NCBI RefSeq assembly: GCF_001708185.1
Contig: NZ_MDDN01000001.1
Span: 496,001 to 560,000, forward strand
Source: Lysinibacillus xylanilyticus
Lineage (GTDB): Bacteria; Bacillota; Bacilli; Bacillales_A; Planococcaceae
Length of the DNA stretch: 64,000 bases
Direction of reading: 5' to 3'
Position 1 is the first letter of the stretch. Each line of letters opens with the position of its first letter. Below, in pieces: positions 1 through 8,113 of the stretch. A program made the position numbers and the translations under genes. Below the pieces are notes generated by a model that made no database searches, was not told the DNA's origin, and was given only the letters and a program-made list of their open reading frames with translations.

Positions 1-1034
1 GTTAGCTCTTGACTTGCATTGAATATATAATCATTAGCGACATACTGCATTAAATTATGACCACTCGCTGTCACATAATAGCTAGAAGCACCCGATCGTA
101 AGTTCATTTCAAATATTTTATATTCCCCGTCACGAACATCTAATTTCATGTCAATGTTCGCATATCCAACATATCCAATATCCTCTAAAAAATAACGGAT
201 ATTGTCCATTAGCTGTTCGTCGAAATCCGTCATAATCGCCAGAGACGTCCCAATATTTTGTGGTGAGGGATCTTCGAGAAGTTTGTTACCTAAACACATC
301 AATTTAACCCTCTTATCCTTCCCTACGTAAACATCTAATACACGAATATAAGAATCATCACCTGGAATAAATTCTTGAAGAATTAAAGAATCTTTATATG
401 TAGAACGATAAATACTGCTAATAATCTGCTGCTTCTCTTCTTCATTGTTTGCAAGAAATACTTTTTTCTTCTCGGGGAAGGAACAACTTGTATATTCGAC
501 AGAATTCGATGGTTTAATAATCATCGGATAATCAAATGGAACATCACTTATTGCATGTTCCTTTGTCACTACCACCGTTTTTGGATATTTAATATTATAT
601 AAATCACAACACTTATAAAACTCTTCCTTTGTTCGAATCCGCTTCATTAAATCTTCATCTATATAAGGCAAAATGAAATATCGCTGTAGCGTCTGTTTAT
701 TGGTAATGATAAGCTCCGCATAATAACAATCACCTACAAGTAAGATTAGTTTCTTATTTTTGAACTGCTTCGCGACGTCTATTAAAGCTTGTACAAAATA
801 GTCTGGTTCATCTAATCGGTCCACATATTGAAAGTCGATGATTTGACTATTTTGAGTTGCTATTCCTCGTGTCCCACCTAGCAAGAGTGTTCGAATGCCT
901 TTTGTTTTCAATGCGGGTTCTAATACAAGGCTTTTTATACGGTACGCTTCGTAAAAGGAGCGGGCTACACCATATGCATTTTGGCCAGATTGTATGATTA
1001 CCGGCAAAAAGATTTGATCTACTTTTATTGACAA
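1..1034 (-). CDS. ATP-grasp amino-acid ligase, D-aspartate ligase-like (partial)
   Basis: The frame is open from a TTG at 1034 to the window edge, giving 344 codons; the C-terminus lies outside the window. An AGAGG ribosome site precedes the TTG and no ATG fits. The N-terminus reads PVIIQSGQNAYGVARSFYEA, which from memory resembles the Enterococcus faecium D-aspartate ligase family; later come an ATP-grasp core (YPMIIKPSNS, LILQEFIPGDDSYIRVLDVY) and the metal-binding end (NIDMKLDVRDGEYKIFEMNLRSGAS). Such enzymes ligate D-Asp to the lysine side chain of the peptidoglycan precursor in the cytoplasm. Lysinibacillus walls have an L-Lys-D-Asp cross-bridge, so this role is plausible, but the substrate is inferred. 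It may be the last gene of the operon upstream (93 bp gap) or a separate unit. Confidence 0.75.
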   Translation of the reverse strand, partial: MSIKVDQIFLPVIIQSGQNAYGVARSFYEAYRIKSLVLEPALKTKGIRTLLLGGTRGIATQNSQIIDFQYVDRLDEPDYFVQALIDVAKQFKNKKLILLVGDCYYAELIITNKQTLQRYFILPYIDEDLMKRIRTKEEFYKCCDLYNIKYPKTVVVTKEHAISDVPFDYPMIIKPSNSVEYTSCSFPEKKKVFLANNEEEKQQIISSIYRSTYKDSLILQEFIPGDDSYIRVLDVYVGKDKRVKLMCLGNKLLEDPSPQNIGTSLAIMTDFDEQLMDNIRYFLEDIGYVGYANIDMKLDVRDGEYKIFEMNLRSGASSYYVTASGHNLMQYVANDYIFNASQEL

Positions 1035-1127
1035 ATTTACTCGCCTCTCATTTATAAATGAATTTAATCATTTGTATGCAATTTGTCTTGTACTTATGTA
1101 ACTAAAAGTATTATGAACTACGGTGTG

Positions 1128-2132
1128 CTAAATCTGAATTAATTTTTTCTTACGCTGTTCAAAACCTACAATTGATTGTACACCAAAGCTTTTAAGCAAT
1201 TCTGCATTGACAAATGTATACTTGCCTAAATCGTCCGGGAAATGTGCATCTGAGGAAATTGTAAAGGCTACACCATGGTCAATTAAAATTTGCAAGAAAC
1301 GAGGTCCTGGGCACATTTCCTTTACTGGATAGCGATAATATAAGCCTGCATTTATTTCAGTGGCAGTTTGTGTTGTCATAAGTGCCTTTGCAATTCTTTC
1401 ATACCAAGAGTCAAGAAAAACCGTATCCTTCACTTGATAGTCAAATACTTTAAAGTTGTCCAAATGTGCCACAAAATCAAACATATTGGAGAGGATCATT
1501 TTTTCTACTGTAGCAAAAAAACGCGTATAGTTCTGCTGTAAAGTAGCTGTATTCATACCCTCAAATATGTATTGTGTTTGAGGGTTATCAAAGCCCCAGC
1601 CTTCCACAAAATGGACAGATCCGATGACATAATCCCATTGATATGCTGCTAATAATGATGCTAATTCTTCCTCACCACCGACAAAATAATCCGCCTCAAT
1701 ACCAAGCTTTAAGGAAATACCATGACGACTCCACTTTGCCTTTGCTCGATTAATAGCTGACACAAAATCATCCATGCTTTCCGTCATCACACGATCAAGC
1801 CAGTAACGCTGCACTTTACCAACTTCGTTATCACCCAACTGCATATAACGCTCAAAATATGTTCGCGTCTCCTTAAAACGATATAGATGGTCGACAATGC
1901 CAACCTCGCGCAAACCAAGTTGTTTAGCCTGTTGTAGATATAAATCTAACCATTCCTCACTATAGCAGCCACTTTGTAATCGCTTTGCCAACTGCTGTAT
2001 TTGCCACTCCACAAATGCTTTAGAACCTTGTGCTGCTTCATCTTCATTAAAAAAACGAATAGCTTGAGAAGTACGCTCTAGCCAACGAAATGAATATGGA
2101 CCTTCTTCTAAATGTACATGATAATCAATCAT
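1128..2132 (-). CDS. PHP-domain phosphoesterase (HisJ-like)
   Basis: A 334-residue PHP-family metal-dependent phosphoesterase. The metal-ligand motifs appear in order: DYHVHLEEG at residues 3-11, VDHLYRF near 80, GIEADYF near 143, GSVHFVEGW near 172, VAHLDNFKVF near 223 and SSDAHFPDDLG near 295. The family includes histidinol-phosphate phosphatase HisJ, which is usually shorter, and no his genes are nearby. The start is an ATG overlapping the DeoR stop by four bases (ATGA) behind a GGAGGGAAG ribosome site, so it is translationally coupled to the transporter operon. In that setting it is more likely to hydrolyse a phosphoester released from the imported substrate than to act in histidine synthesis. 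The substrate is inferred only from context. Confidence 0.8.
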   Translation of the reverse strand: MIDYHVHLEEGPYSFRWLERTSQAIRFFNEDEAAQGSKAFVEWQIQQLAKRLQSGCYSEEWLDLYLQQAKQLGLREVGIVDHLYRFKETRTYFERYMQLGDNEVGKVQRYWLDRVMTESMDDFVSAINRAKAKWSRHGISLKLGIEADYFVGGEEELASLLAAYQWDYVIGSVHFVEGWGFDNPQTQYIFEGMNTATLQQNYTRFFATVEKMILSNMFDFVAHLDNFKVFDYQVKDTVFLDSWYERIAKALMTTQTATEINAGLYYRYPVKEMCPGPRFLQILIDHGVAFTISSDAHFPDDLGKYTFVNAELLKSFGVQSIVGFEQRKKKLIQI

Positions 2133-2914
2133 CCGCTCTTCCCTCCATTACATACCGTCCACTTTTCCTCGTATGCTTGCCACTCCACTGGACAAGCAAT
2201 ATCACAAAGAATTTCCGAGCACTCCTCGATGTGACATATTTGATAAAAGGACTTACCATTTATTTTAGATGCATCCGCTAATAAAAAGTTCATCTTGCTA
2301 CGGTCTAGCATTTTTTTAGAAATTAACGATTCATCCAAATCGTAATCGTATACGATACCATCACAAATACCACCACATGATATAAATGCTTTATCAAAAT
2401 TCATATTCCCTAATACCTCCAAAGTCATAGCTCCTGCTACTGAGGATTGCCTTGGATTCGTCGTTCCTCCGAGTAAAATTACCTTACCCGTCATTCGTCG
2501 CTCTTCAATAGCCAAATTAAATTGTACTGCAGCAGCTATGGAATTCGTGACGACCGTTATATCATCGACTGCCAGTAAAAAATCTGCGATATGCACCGTC
2601 GTTGTACCGGTATCAACAGCAATTGTATCCCCATCACATATACGTCTAGCTGCCAAACGAGCTATATTACGTTTTGCCTCTTTTTGCATTTGCAGCTTGC
2701 GCAAAAATACTGGTTCATTTCTAACGTGTGTATACTTGACAGCTCCTCCGTGTACTCTCGTTAATAAACGCTGTTGCTCTAGCTCATCAAAATCTCTGCG
2801 AATCGTTTCAGGTGCCACTTGTAATTCTTCCGCAATATTGGCAACAACAATTTTCTCATCAACCTCTAATTGCTTTAAAATAAATTCAAATCGTTCAATT
2901 TTTGCATACGTCAT
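2129..2914 (-). CDS. DeoR-family transcriptional regulator
   Basis: A 261-residue DeoR-type regulator. The N-terminal winged helix-turn-helix includes VAPETIRRDFDELEQQ and the family-typical LLTRVHGGAV. The C-terminal sensor domain carries the sugar-phosphate-isomerase-like fold with VDTGTTTVHIADFL and LLADASKINGKSFYQIC. DeoR proteins usually sense a phosphorylated metabolite and repress the operon they sit in. I chose the ATG at 2914 (MTYAKIERFEF) because it overlaps the ATPase stop as ATGA and begins where the family begins; a longer frame to 2950 lies inside the ATPase gene. It is the sixth of seven genes in the transport operon and is probably its regulator. No operator was identified. 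Confidence 0.88.
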   Translation of the reverse strand: MTYAKIERFEFILKQLEVDEKIVVANIAEELQVAPETIRRDFDELEQQRLLTRVHGGAVKYTHVRNEPVFLRKLQMQKEAKRNIARLAARRICDGDTIAVDTGTTTVHIADFLLAVDDITVVTNSIAAAVQFNLAIEERRMTGKVILLGGTTNPRQSSVAGAMTLEVLGNMNFDKAFISCGGICDGIVYDYDLDESLISKKMLDRSKMNFLLADASKINGKSFYQICHIEECSEILCDIACPVEWQAYEEKWTVCNGGKSG

Positions 2915-3912
2915 GATAATGCAATCACATCTTCCCTTGCCACATAGCACGTATATTTTTTGCCCAGCTCAAACGAATATCCTCGTTGATGGAGCTGCTC
3001 CATTGTAAAGAAACATTCACCCTCAAACGTTGTTCGAATAACATTGCCGCTCATTAACGACTGCTTCGCCTCTCCAGTCATACAAACATCCCCCTGTCTC
3101 TGATCGAGATGAATGGCTTCAGGTCGAATTGCAAATTTTGAACATTCCTTTGGTAACGTCTCGCCAATCATGTTCTCAAGAGCTGGACGCGTAAAAACAT
3201 TGTAATGTCCAATAAAATTAGCGATAAATTCACTTTCAGGGCTTGTATAAATCGCCGTAGGGGTTCCACATTGCGCAATCATCCCATTGTTCATTACAAA
3301 TATTCTATCGGAAACAGCCATCGCTTCCTCTTGATCATGCGTTACTAACATCATCGTTATGCCTAGCTTTTGTTGAATGGCTCGTAAATCTGCCTGTAAT
3401 TTTTTACGAATTTGGGCATCTAGTGCACTGAGTGGTTCATCTAGCAACAACACTTTTGGTCGGACAATTAAAGCACGAGCAAGGGCAACACGCTGCTGTT
3501 GACCGCCAGACAATTCTTTCGGATAAGCATTTGCTTTTTCAGATAAGTGGACAAGCGCAAGCATTTCTTGAACACGCTGGTCAACTTCAGAAGTATTTAC
3601 TTTTTGCATGCGTAAACCAAAGGCTACATTTTCCTTCACCGTCATATTTGGGAATAGTGCATATGATTGAAATACCATACCAACTTGGCGATCCTTTGGT
3701 TGAACACCCATCATATCCTTACCTTCAATGACAATTTGGCCAGCCGATGCATCTGTTAATCCTGCTACAATACGTAAAATAGTACTCTTACCACAGCCAC
3801 TAGGACCTAACAGAGTTATAAATTCACCTTTTTCAATCTTCATATCTATATTTGTCAAAACAGTTGATTGTCCATATTTTTTATGAAGTCCTTCAATAAC
3901 AAGATAACTCAT
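2911..3912 (-). CDS. ABC importer ATP-binding protein, PotA/FbpC type
   Basis: A 333-residue ATPase of an import ABC system. Walker A is GPSGCGKST near residues 35-43, the signature is LSGGQQQRVALARAL near 135, Walker B is VLLLDEPLSALD near 155 and the switch histidine is in LVTHDQEEAMAVSDR. After about residue 240 there is a C-terminal extension of the TOBE kind, typical of spamine, iron and aminoethylphosphonate importers. The start ATG overlaps the preceding permease stop by four bases. It should power the two permeases encoded just upstream and take substrate from the lipoprotein encoded at 6790-7878. Confidence 0.92.
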   Translation of the reverse strand: MSYLVIEGLHKKYGQSTVLTNIDMKIEKGEFITLLGPSGCGKSTILRIVAGLTDASAGQIVIEGKDMMGVQPKDRQVGMVFQSYALFPNMTVKENVAFGLRMQKVNTSEVDQRVQEMLALVHLSEKANAYPKELSGGQQQRVALARALIVRPKVLLLDEPLSALDAQIRKKLQADLRAIQQKLGITMMLVTHDQEEAMAVSDRIFVMNNGMIAQCGTPTAIYTSPESEFIANFIGHYNVFTRPALENMIGETLPKECSKFAIRPEAIHLDQRQGDVCMTGEAKQSLMSGNVIRTTFEGECFFTMEQLHQRGYSFELGKKYTCYVAREDVIALS

Positions 3913-4694
3913 AGATTTGTAGCACCTTTCGATCGTTTCATTAATTTTGCAATCACGAACGTTAATAAGCCCATAAGAACGATATAAATAAAGACAACTG
4001 CACTGGCAATATGTCCACTTGTACTAAGTTTTTTCATTAAATAAATTTGTACCGTTTCAAAGCGAGAACCCACAACTAAATTAATCAGTACAAACTCTCC
4101 AAAAAGTACAGAAAACGATAATAATGCACCTGCAAATAAGCCTGGGTAAACAGTAGGTAATAATATTTTGCTAAATGCCTGCAATTTCGATGCTCCCAGT
4201 AATTGCGCTGCATCTAAAAGCTGCCGAGCATCTACATTGCGTAAACTATTGCGTGTCCCTTGGTAAATGTACGGAAGGATTCCGATGACATAGGCCCCTA
4301 AAACGACTAAAATCATTGGCACATCAAATTGGCTATAAACACGAATGAGCCCGACTGCTAAAATAATTCCCGGAAATGAATACACCATAACAACTGCCAT
4401 CTGAATCCATTTTTCGTATTTTGGAAAATACAACACGATGACGAAAATGGCTGGTACGATCACGAGCAATGCGATTATTACAGCCCCACTCGACAATAAA
4501 ACAGAGCGTCCAAACGCCTGTATAAATTCTGCATCCTGAAATAAGGTAGCAAGCCATTTCAATGTCAATCCTTCTGGCAAAATGGTCTTATTCCAATTCG
4601 TCGCAAAGGCATAAAGCATTGTTGCACCAACTGGCAACACCAAATAAACTACTAACAGAAGGAAGAATAAATCAGCAAAGCCTCTTTTTTTCAC
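3909..4694 (-). CDS. ABC importer permease, second subunit (PotC-like)
   Basis: A membrane permease of the binding-protein-dependent (BPD) family with about six hydrophobic segments. The cytoplasmic EAA-type loop reads QLLDAAQLLGASKLQAFSKI. I place the start at the GTG at 4694 (MKKRGFADLFF), because an AAGGAGG ribosome site sits eight bases upstream and the GTG overlaps the previous stop codon by one base. An upstream ATG at 4727 would add 11 residues and lies inside the preceding gene. That gives 261 residues. It pairs with the other permease to form the membrane channel of the importer. Confidence 0.9.
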   Translation of the reverse strand: MKKRGFADLFFLLLVVYLVLPVGATMLYAFATNWNKTILPEGLTLKWLATLFQDAEFIQAFGRSVLLSSGAVIIALLVIVPAIFVIVLYFPKYEKWIQMAVVMVYSFPGIILAVGLIRVYSQFDVPMILVVLGAYVIGILPYIYQGTRNSLRNVDARQLLDAAQLLGASKLQAFSKILLPTVYPGLFAGALLSFSVLFGEFVLINLVVGSRFETVQIYLMKKLSTSGHIASAVVFIYIVLMGLLTFVIAKLMKRSKGATNL

Positions 4695-5536
4695 TATAAC
4701 TTCCTCCTTGTTTTTGAAATACTCCATTCACTTAACAGCATTGCCATCACCATCGTTACTGCTAATATTACAGCAATCGCACTTGCCAGCTCTGGCTGGG
4801 CAAAAATATCTCCTTGAATAAGAGAACCAATACGAATGGCGACTAAATTGTAACTACTACTAGTTAGCGCATAGGCTGAGGCATACGCTCCCATTGCATT
4901 GGCAAACAATACACTAAATGTTCCAACTATCCCAGGAAGCATTACAGGAACACCAATCTTCACCCAAAATTGCCATGTAGACGCTCCTAGCAGTGCCGCT
5001 GCTTCCTTCCATTGTTGCTGAATTCCATCATAAATTGGGTATAAAAGCATTAGCGCTAACGGTAGCTGAAAATAAATATAAATAAGTAACAAGCCACCCC
5101 AGCTATAAAGAGAAAATGACGATAATGCGTCGATCCCCCATTGATCGAATAGCAAGGTAAAGAGCCCGCTGTTTCCGAGTAATACGATAAAGGCAAATGC
5201 TAATGGAATACCTGAGAAATTTGATGTTAAGTTTGTTAATATTAAAATCTTCTCACGTACTGGCTCAGAAAATCTCATAATCGCATAAACTGCAAATAGA
5301 GTAACCATTAAGGCAATGACTGCCGAAATAACGGACAGTGTAATGCTATTTTTAAAGCCCTGTAAAATGTAATCATTCGTTAGTACAGATTGATAGTGTG
5401 CAAGTGTAAATCCATCACTATTTTGAAAGCTTGTTATTAGCATATACAGTAATGGTACTAAGAAAAATAACAAGACAAGTACTAGGAACGGGGAAAGCCA
5501 GGCAACTGTTTGCCGCTTCGAAATCAAAACAATCAC
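4694..5536 (-). CDS. ABC importer permease, first subunit (PotB-like)
   Basis: A 280-residue BPD-type permease with a hydrophobic N-terminal segment (WLSPFLVLVLLFFLVPLLYM) and five or so further membrane segments. The EAA loop reads QQWKEAAALLGASTWQFWVK. The start shown is a GTG with a weak AG-rich ribosome site; a TTG three codons later is possible. About 430 bp of repeats separate it from the phosphoesterase gene upstream, although the gene set clearly belongs together. Whether the repeat block breaks transcription cannot be told from sequence. Confidence 0.88.
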   Translation of the reverse strand: MIVLISKRQTVAWLSPFLVLVLLFFLVPLLYMLITSFQNSDGFTLAHYQSVLTNDYILQGFKNSITLSVISAVIALMVTLFAVYAIMRFSEPVREKILILTNLTSNFSGIPLAFAFIVLLGNSGLFTLLFDQWGIDALSSFSLYSWGGLLLIYIYFQLPLALMLLYPIYDGIQQQWKEAAALLGASTWQFWVKIGVPVMLPGIVGTFSVLFANAMGAYASAYALTSSSYNLVAIRIGSLIQGDIFAQPELASAIAVILAVTMVMAMLLSEWSISKTRRKL

Positions 5537-5604
5537 TTCTTTCTTTATTTAATAGCGGCTATTATTTAGATTAATCATTTTTATTAATAAGAAGGTTCAT
5601 CATT

Positions 5605-5785
5605 ATAACGTGAGGTTGATTTCCGCTTCGTTAGCACTACGCTTTCGCACAGAGAAAACATTGTTGCTGTCGCTTCGCTTTCGCACAGAGAAAACATTGC
5701 CGCTGACGCTTCGCTTTCGCACAGAGCAAAGCTTCCTGGGGGCGTCAGATGAGCCGCTAATCCCCAGAAGTCGCCCATAGTTGAT
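5605..5785 (-). repeat. Palindromic intergenic element with internal triplication
   Basis: Read on the minus strand this is a member of the same family as the elements at 13330 and 17614. One end is a GGTTGATTTCCG-type terminus with ATAACGTGA outside it; the other is the ATCAACTATGGGCGACT terminus. The middle contains GGGGATTAGC, GGCTCATCTGACG and CCCCCAGGAA as in the other copies. A block of about 36 bp carrying CTTCGCTTTCGCACAGAG is present three times in tandem (about 5635-5725), enlarging this copy. Open frames across it are spurious. Confidence 0.75.
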
Positions 5786-5798
5786 AAAAACTGAAATT

Positions 5799-5940
5799 GT
5801 TCCGATAAAATGAGATTTTGTTCCGATAAATGTTAAAATTGTTCCGATAAAACGTGATTTTGTTCCGATAAATGTTAAAATTGTTCCGATAAAACGTGAT
5901 TTTGTTCCGATAAATGCTAAAATTGTTCCGATATATCTTC
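5799..5940 (+). repeat. 21-bp tandem array, GTTCCGAT family
   Basis: GTTCCGAT occurs seven times, at 5799, 5820, 5841, 5862, 5883, 5904 and 5925, always exactly 21 bp apart. Between the cores two linker types alternate (AAATGTTAAAATT and AAAACGTGATTTT), so the higher-order unit is 42 bp. Together with the neighbouring palindromic element it fills the gap between the phosphoesterase gene and the permease genes. A minus-strand frame runs through it because 21 is a multiple of three, but the product is only a heptapeptide repeat. Confidence 0.9.
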
Positions 5941-5963
5941 AAAGTCTGAATAAATAATTAAAA

Positions 5964-6800
5964 TTAAGCCCTTTTTAAAGATTGCATCCCCTCTAATAAC
6001 AGGGGCACCATTTCATCAGAAGGTTCGATATTCAATAAATGACAGCACAGCGGAGCAATTTGTAACTGTGATACAATCTCATCCTTAATGCCTGCTTTAA
6101 CGCGATTTGAAATAACAAACATCGGTACATGACGATCCTCAGCTGTTGTTCCTCCATGATTACCATCACTCGTCATCCCATGATCAGCTGTCACGATCAC
6201 CTCATAACCCTGTTCAAGACATTTTGGAATAAATAATGATAGTAAGACGTCGATGGCTAAAACACGATTACGATACTGTGCTGAGTCAGCTGTAAATTTA
6301 TGGCCATCGTCATCTACATTCATCGGATGTATATACAAGAAATCTGGTTGCTTTTGATCCATTAGCCATGCAGCTTCAGCAAATAAATGACTGTCTGGGT
6401 AGTGATCCTCAAAATAGAACAAGCCATTCTCAATCGGCAACTGCGTATCCAATTGTAGCCTGTCCTCCATATGCACAAATGGAGCACGATTGTATAGCTC
6501 ACTTACCCAATAATAGGCAGCTGCCGCTGTAGACAGACCGTTTTCTTTCGCTAAATGAAATAAACTATTTTGCGTGGACAAACGTACGGTCATATTGCTC
6601 GTCACACCATGTACAATAGGTGGTGTCCCCGTTAAAATCGTTTCATATAAAGGTCTTGATAAAGATGGGACCTCCGAACAAACCTTATAACGTGCTGCAA
6701 GATTGCGTTCAACTAAATGGTGCATAAATCCCATATGGGTACAAGCTGTATCAAAACGAAGAGCGTCTACAACAATTAAGACAACTTTATTATTTTGCAT
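5964..6800 (-). CDS. Alkaline-phosphatase-superfamily phosphoesterase
   Basis: A 278-residue alkaline phosphatase superfamily protein of the type I phosphodiesterase/nucleotide pyrophosphatase kind. Visible metal and active-site motifs are IVVDALRFD near residues 9-17, the nucleophile region SLSRPLYETILTG near 46, NVDDDGHKF near 161 (Asp and His ligands), TADHGMTSDGNHGG near 205 (Asp-His) and DRHVPMF near 223. No signal peptide is present, so it should act in the cytoplasm. Its ATG overlaps the end of the binding-protein gene by 11 bases. Candidate reactions include phosphodiester or phosphonoacetate-type hydrolysis; the true substrate is unknown, and context suggests it processes what the ABC system imports. 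Confidence 0.85.
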   Translation of the reverse strand: MQNNKVVLIVVDALRFDTACTHMGFMHHLVERNLAARYKVCSEVPSLSRPLYETILTGTPPIVHGVTSNMTVRLSTQNSLFHLAKENGLSTAAAAYYWVSELYNRAPFVHMEDRLQLDTQLPIENGLFYFEDHYPDSHLFAEAAWLMDQKQPDFLYIHPMNVDDDGHKFTADSAQYRNRVLAIDVLLSLFIPKCLEQGYEVIVTADHGMTSDGNHGGTTAEDRHVPMFVISNRVKAGIKDEIVSQLQIAPLCCHLLNIEPSDEMVPLLLEGMQSLKRA

Positions 6801-7878
6801 GAATTAATACCTGCTCTTGATATAGTTGTGGAATTTGTTTTGTAGTTTCTTCCCATTTCTTCTGATCTTTTACTGGCTGTGCGTTTTTGTACATTTCTGC
6901 AGGTAATAATAGCTCCTTAACATCTTGAGATAATTGAACCTTGTCACGAATTGGGCGAGCATAACCTTTCGCTAAATTTTCTTGACCTGCATCAGATAAA
7001 ATATACTCTCGAGCTAACATGGCTGCATGAGGATTTTTTGCGTATTTATTAATGATCGTTGCATATCCTGATGTGACAGATCCTTCTGATGGAATGACTA
7101 CATCAAAACGTTTCTCATCGATTTGGTGACGGTAGCCAAGCGCATTAAAATCCCATAAGATGGCTACGTCAATTTCACCCTTTTCTAAATTCGCTACAGA
7201 TGGATCACCTTGTAAACGCCCTTGTTTTGCTAAGTCTGCGAAAAAGTCTATCCCTGGTTGGATATTTGATTCGTCGCCACCAAAAGCCATAGCAGCTGCT
7301 AAAATAGCAAACTGTGCTTGGTTTGCTGTAAGTGCATCACCAATGCTGACAGTGTAATCTCCGTTTTTAATATCCTCCCAAGATTTTGGAGCGTTTTTGA
7401 CGTTGTTTTTATCAGTTAAAAATGCAATCGTACCTGTATAGCCTACAACCCAATGCCCTTCATCATCTTTTGCCCAGTCAGGTATCTCATCCCAATAAGA
7501 TGTTTTGTACGGTAATGTTAAACCTTTGTCCTTAGCAATCGGACCAAAGGCAATTCCTACGTCGCCAATATCTGCAGTCGCATCGTCCTTTTCTGCCTCA
7601 AACTTTGCTAGCTCCTCGGCACTCGACATATCGGTATCCTTATGCTTTAGGCTATATTCCGTACCAAGTTCTTCCCAAGTCTCCACCCAGTTTGCCCACG
7701 TGTCTGGCATACCGACAGAATTTACAGTGCCTTCTTCTTTTGCTTTTTTCGTAATTTCTTCAAGCGTTAAATCACTGTTTACCTCCTTGGAACTAGACGA
7801 ACTGTCAGAACAAGCTGCCAACATCGAAATTGCTAATGCACCGATTAGACCTTTCTTCCACAACTTTTGAATTGCCAT
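6790..7878 (-). CDS. ABC importer substrate-binding lipoprotein
   Basis: A 362-residue extracellular solute-binding protein. The first 22 residues form a lipoprotein signal (KKGLIGALAISMLAAC) with Cys22 as the lipidation site, followed by a serine-rich linker. The mature part looks like the family-1 binding proteins of spermidine/iron/2-aminoethylphosphonate importers (SWEDIKNGDYTVSIGDALTA, GEIDVAILWDFNALGY, EGSVTSGYATIINKYAKNP). It is the first gene of the operon, with a good AATGGAGG site before the ATG. It should capture the substrate outside the membrane for the two permeases. Substrate identity is unproven; the two phosphoesterases in the operon suggest a phosphorylated organic compound. 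Confidence 0.88.
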   Translation of the reverse strand: MAIQKLWKKGLIGALAISMLAACSDSSSSSKEVNSDLTLEEITKKAKEEGTVNSVGMPDTWANWVETWEELGTEYSLKHKDTDMSSAEELAKFEAEKDDATADIGDVGIAFGPIAKDKGLTLPYKTSYWDEIPDWAKDDEGHWVVGYTGTIAFLTDKNNVKNAPKSWEDIKNGDYTVSIGDALTANQAQFAILAAAMAFGGDESNIQPGIDFFADLAKQGRLQGDPSVANLEKGEIDVAILWDFNALGYRHQIDEKRFDVVIPSEGSVTSGYATIINKYAKNPHAAMLAREYILSDAGQENLAKGYARPIRDKVQLSQDVKELLLPAEMYKNAQPVKDQKKWEETTKQIPQLYQEQVLIHAK

Positions 7879-8049
7879 GAGTTGGAACCTCCATTTGTTT
7901 TTGTTTATTTTTATTTGCTTACAACCGTTATGTTATAAAACAAACATTAAGCAAGTATGGAGGAATTTAAAATATTCAGTAAAAATTATATAGAAATTAT
8001 TGATTTAATGGGGAAATTGTAAAGATATACATTTATTTGAGGGGAAGAT

Positions 8050-8112
8050 AAAAAGAATCTAGTTAGGTATGCGCACGTTTATGTAGTATTTCAAGACGTG
8101 CACACACTCTAG
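8050..8112 (-). terminator. Probable terminator after the 123-aa gene
   Basis: On the minus strand an imperfect long hairpin (ATCTAGAGTGTGTGCACGT pairing with ACGTGCGCATACC...CTAGAT) is followed by TTCTTTTTAT. It begins directly after the stop of the 123-codon gene and separates it from the importer operon. Confidence 0.6.
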
Positions 8113-8113
8113 A

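Noticed and set aside
1128..2132. hisJ histidinol phosphatase
   Set aside because: PHP motifs fit, but the protein is longer than usual, no his genes are nearby and it is coupled to an importer operon.
3909..4727. Upstream ATG start for the second permease
   Set aside because: The GTG at 4694 has an ideal AAGGAGG site and overlaps the preceding stop by one base.
5799..5940. Possible CRISPR array
   Set aside because: Units are 21 bp with no unique spacers; the linkers themselves repeat, and no cas genes are in the window.
5757..5942. Open frame giving a heptapeptide-repeat protein (YRNNFNI/YRNKITF)
   Set aside because: It is the 21-bp array read in frame; no ribosome site and the same geometry occurs in arrays that are not open frames.
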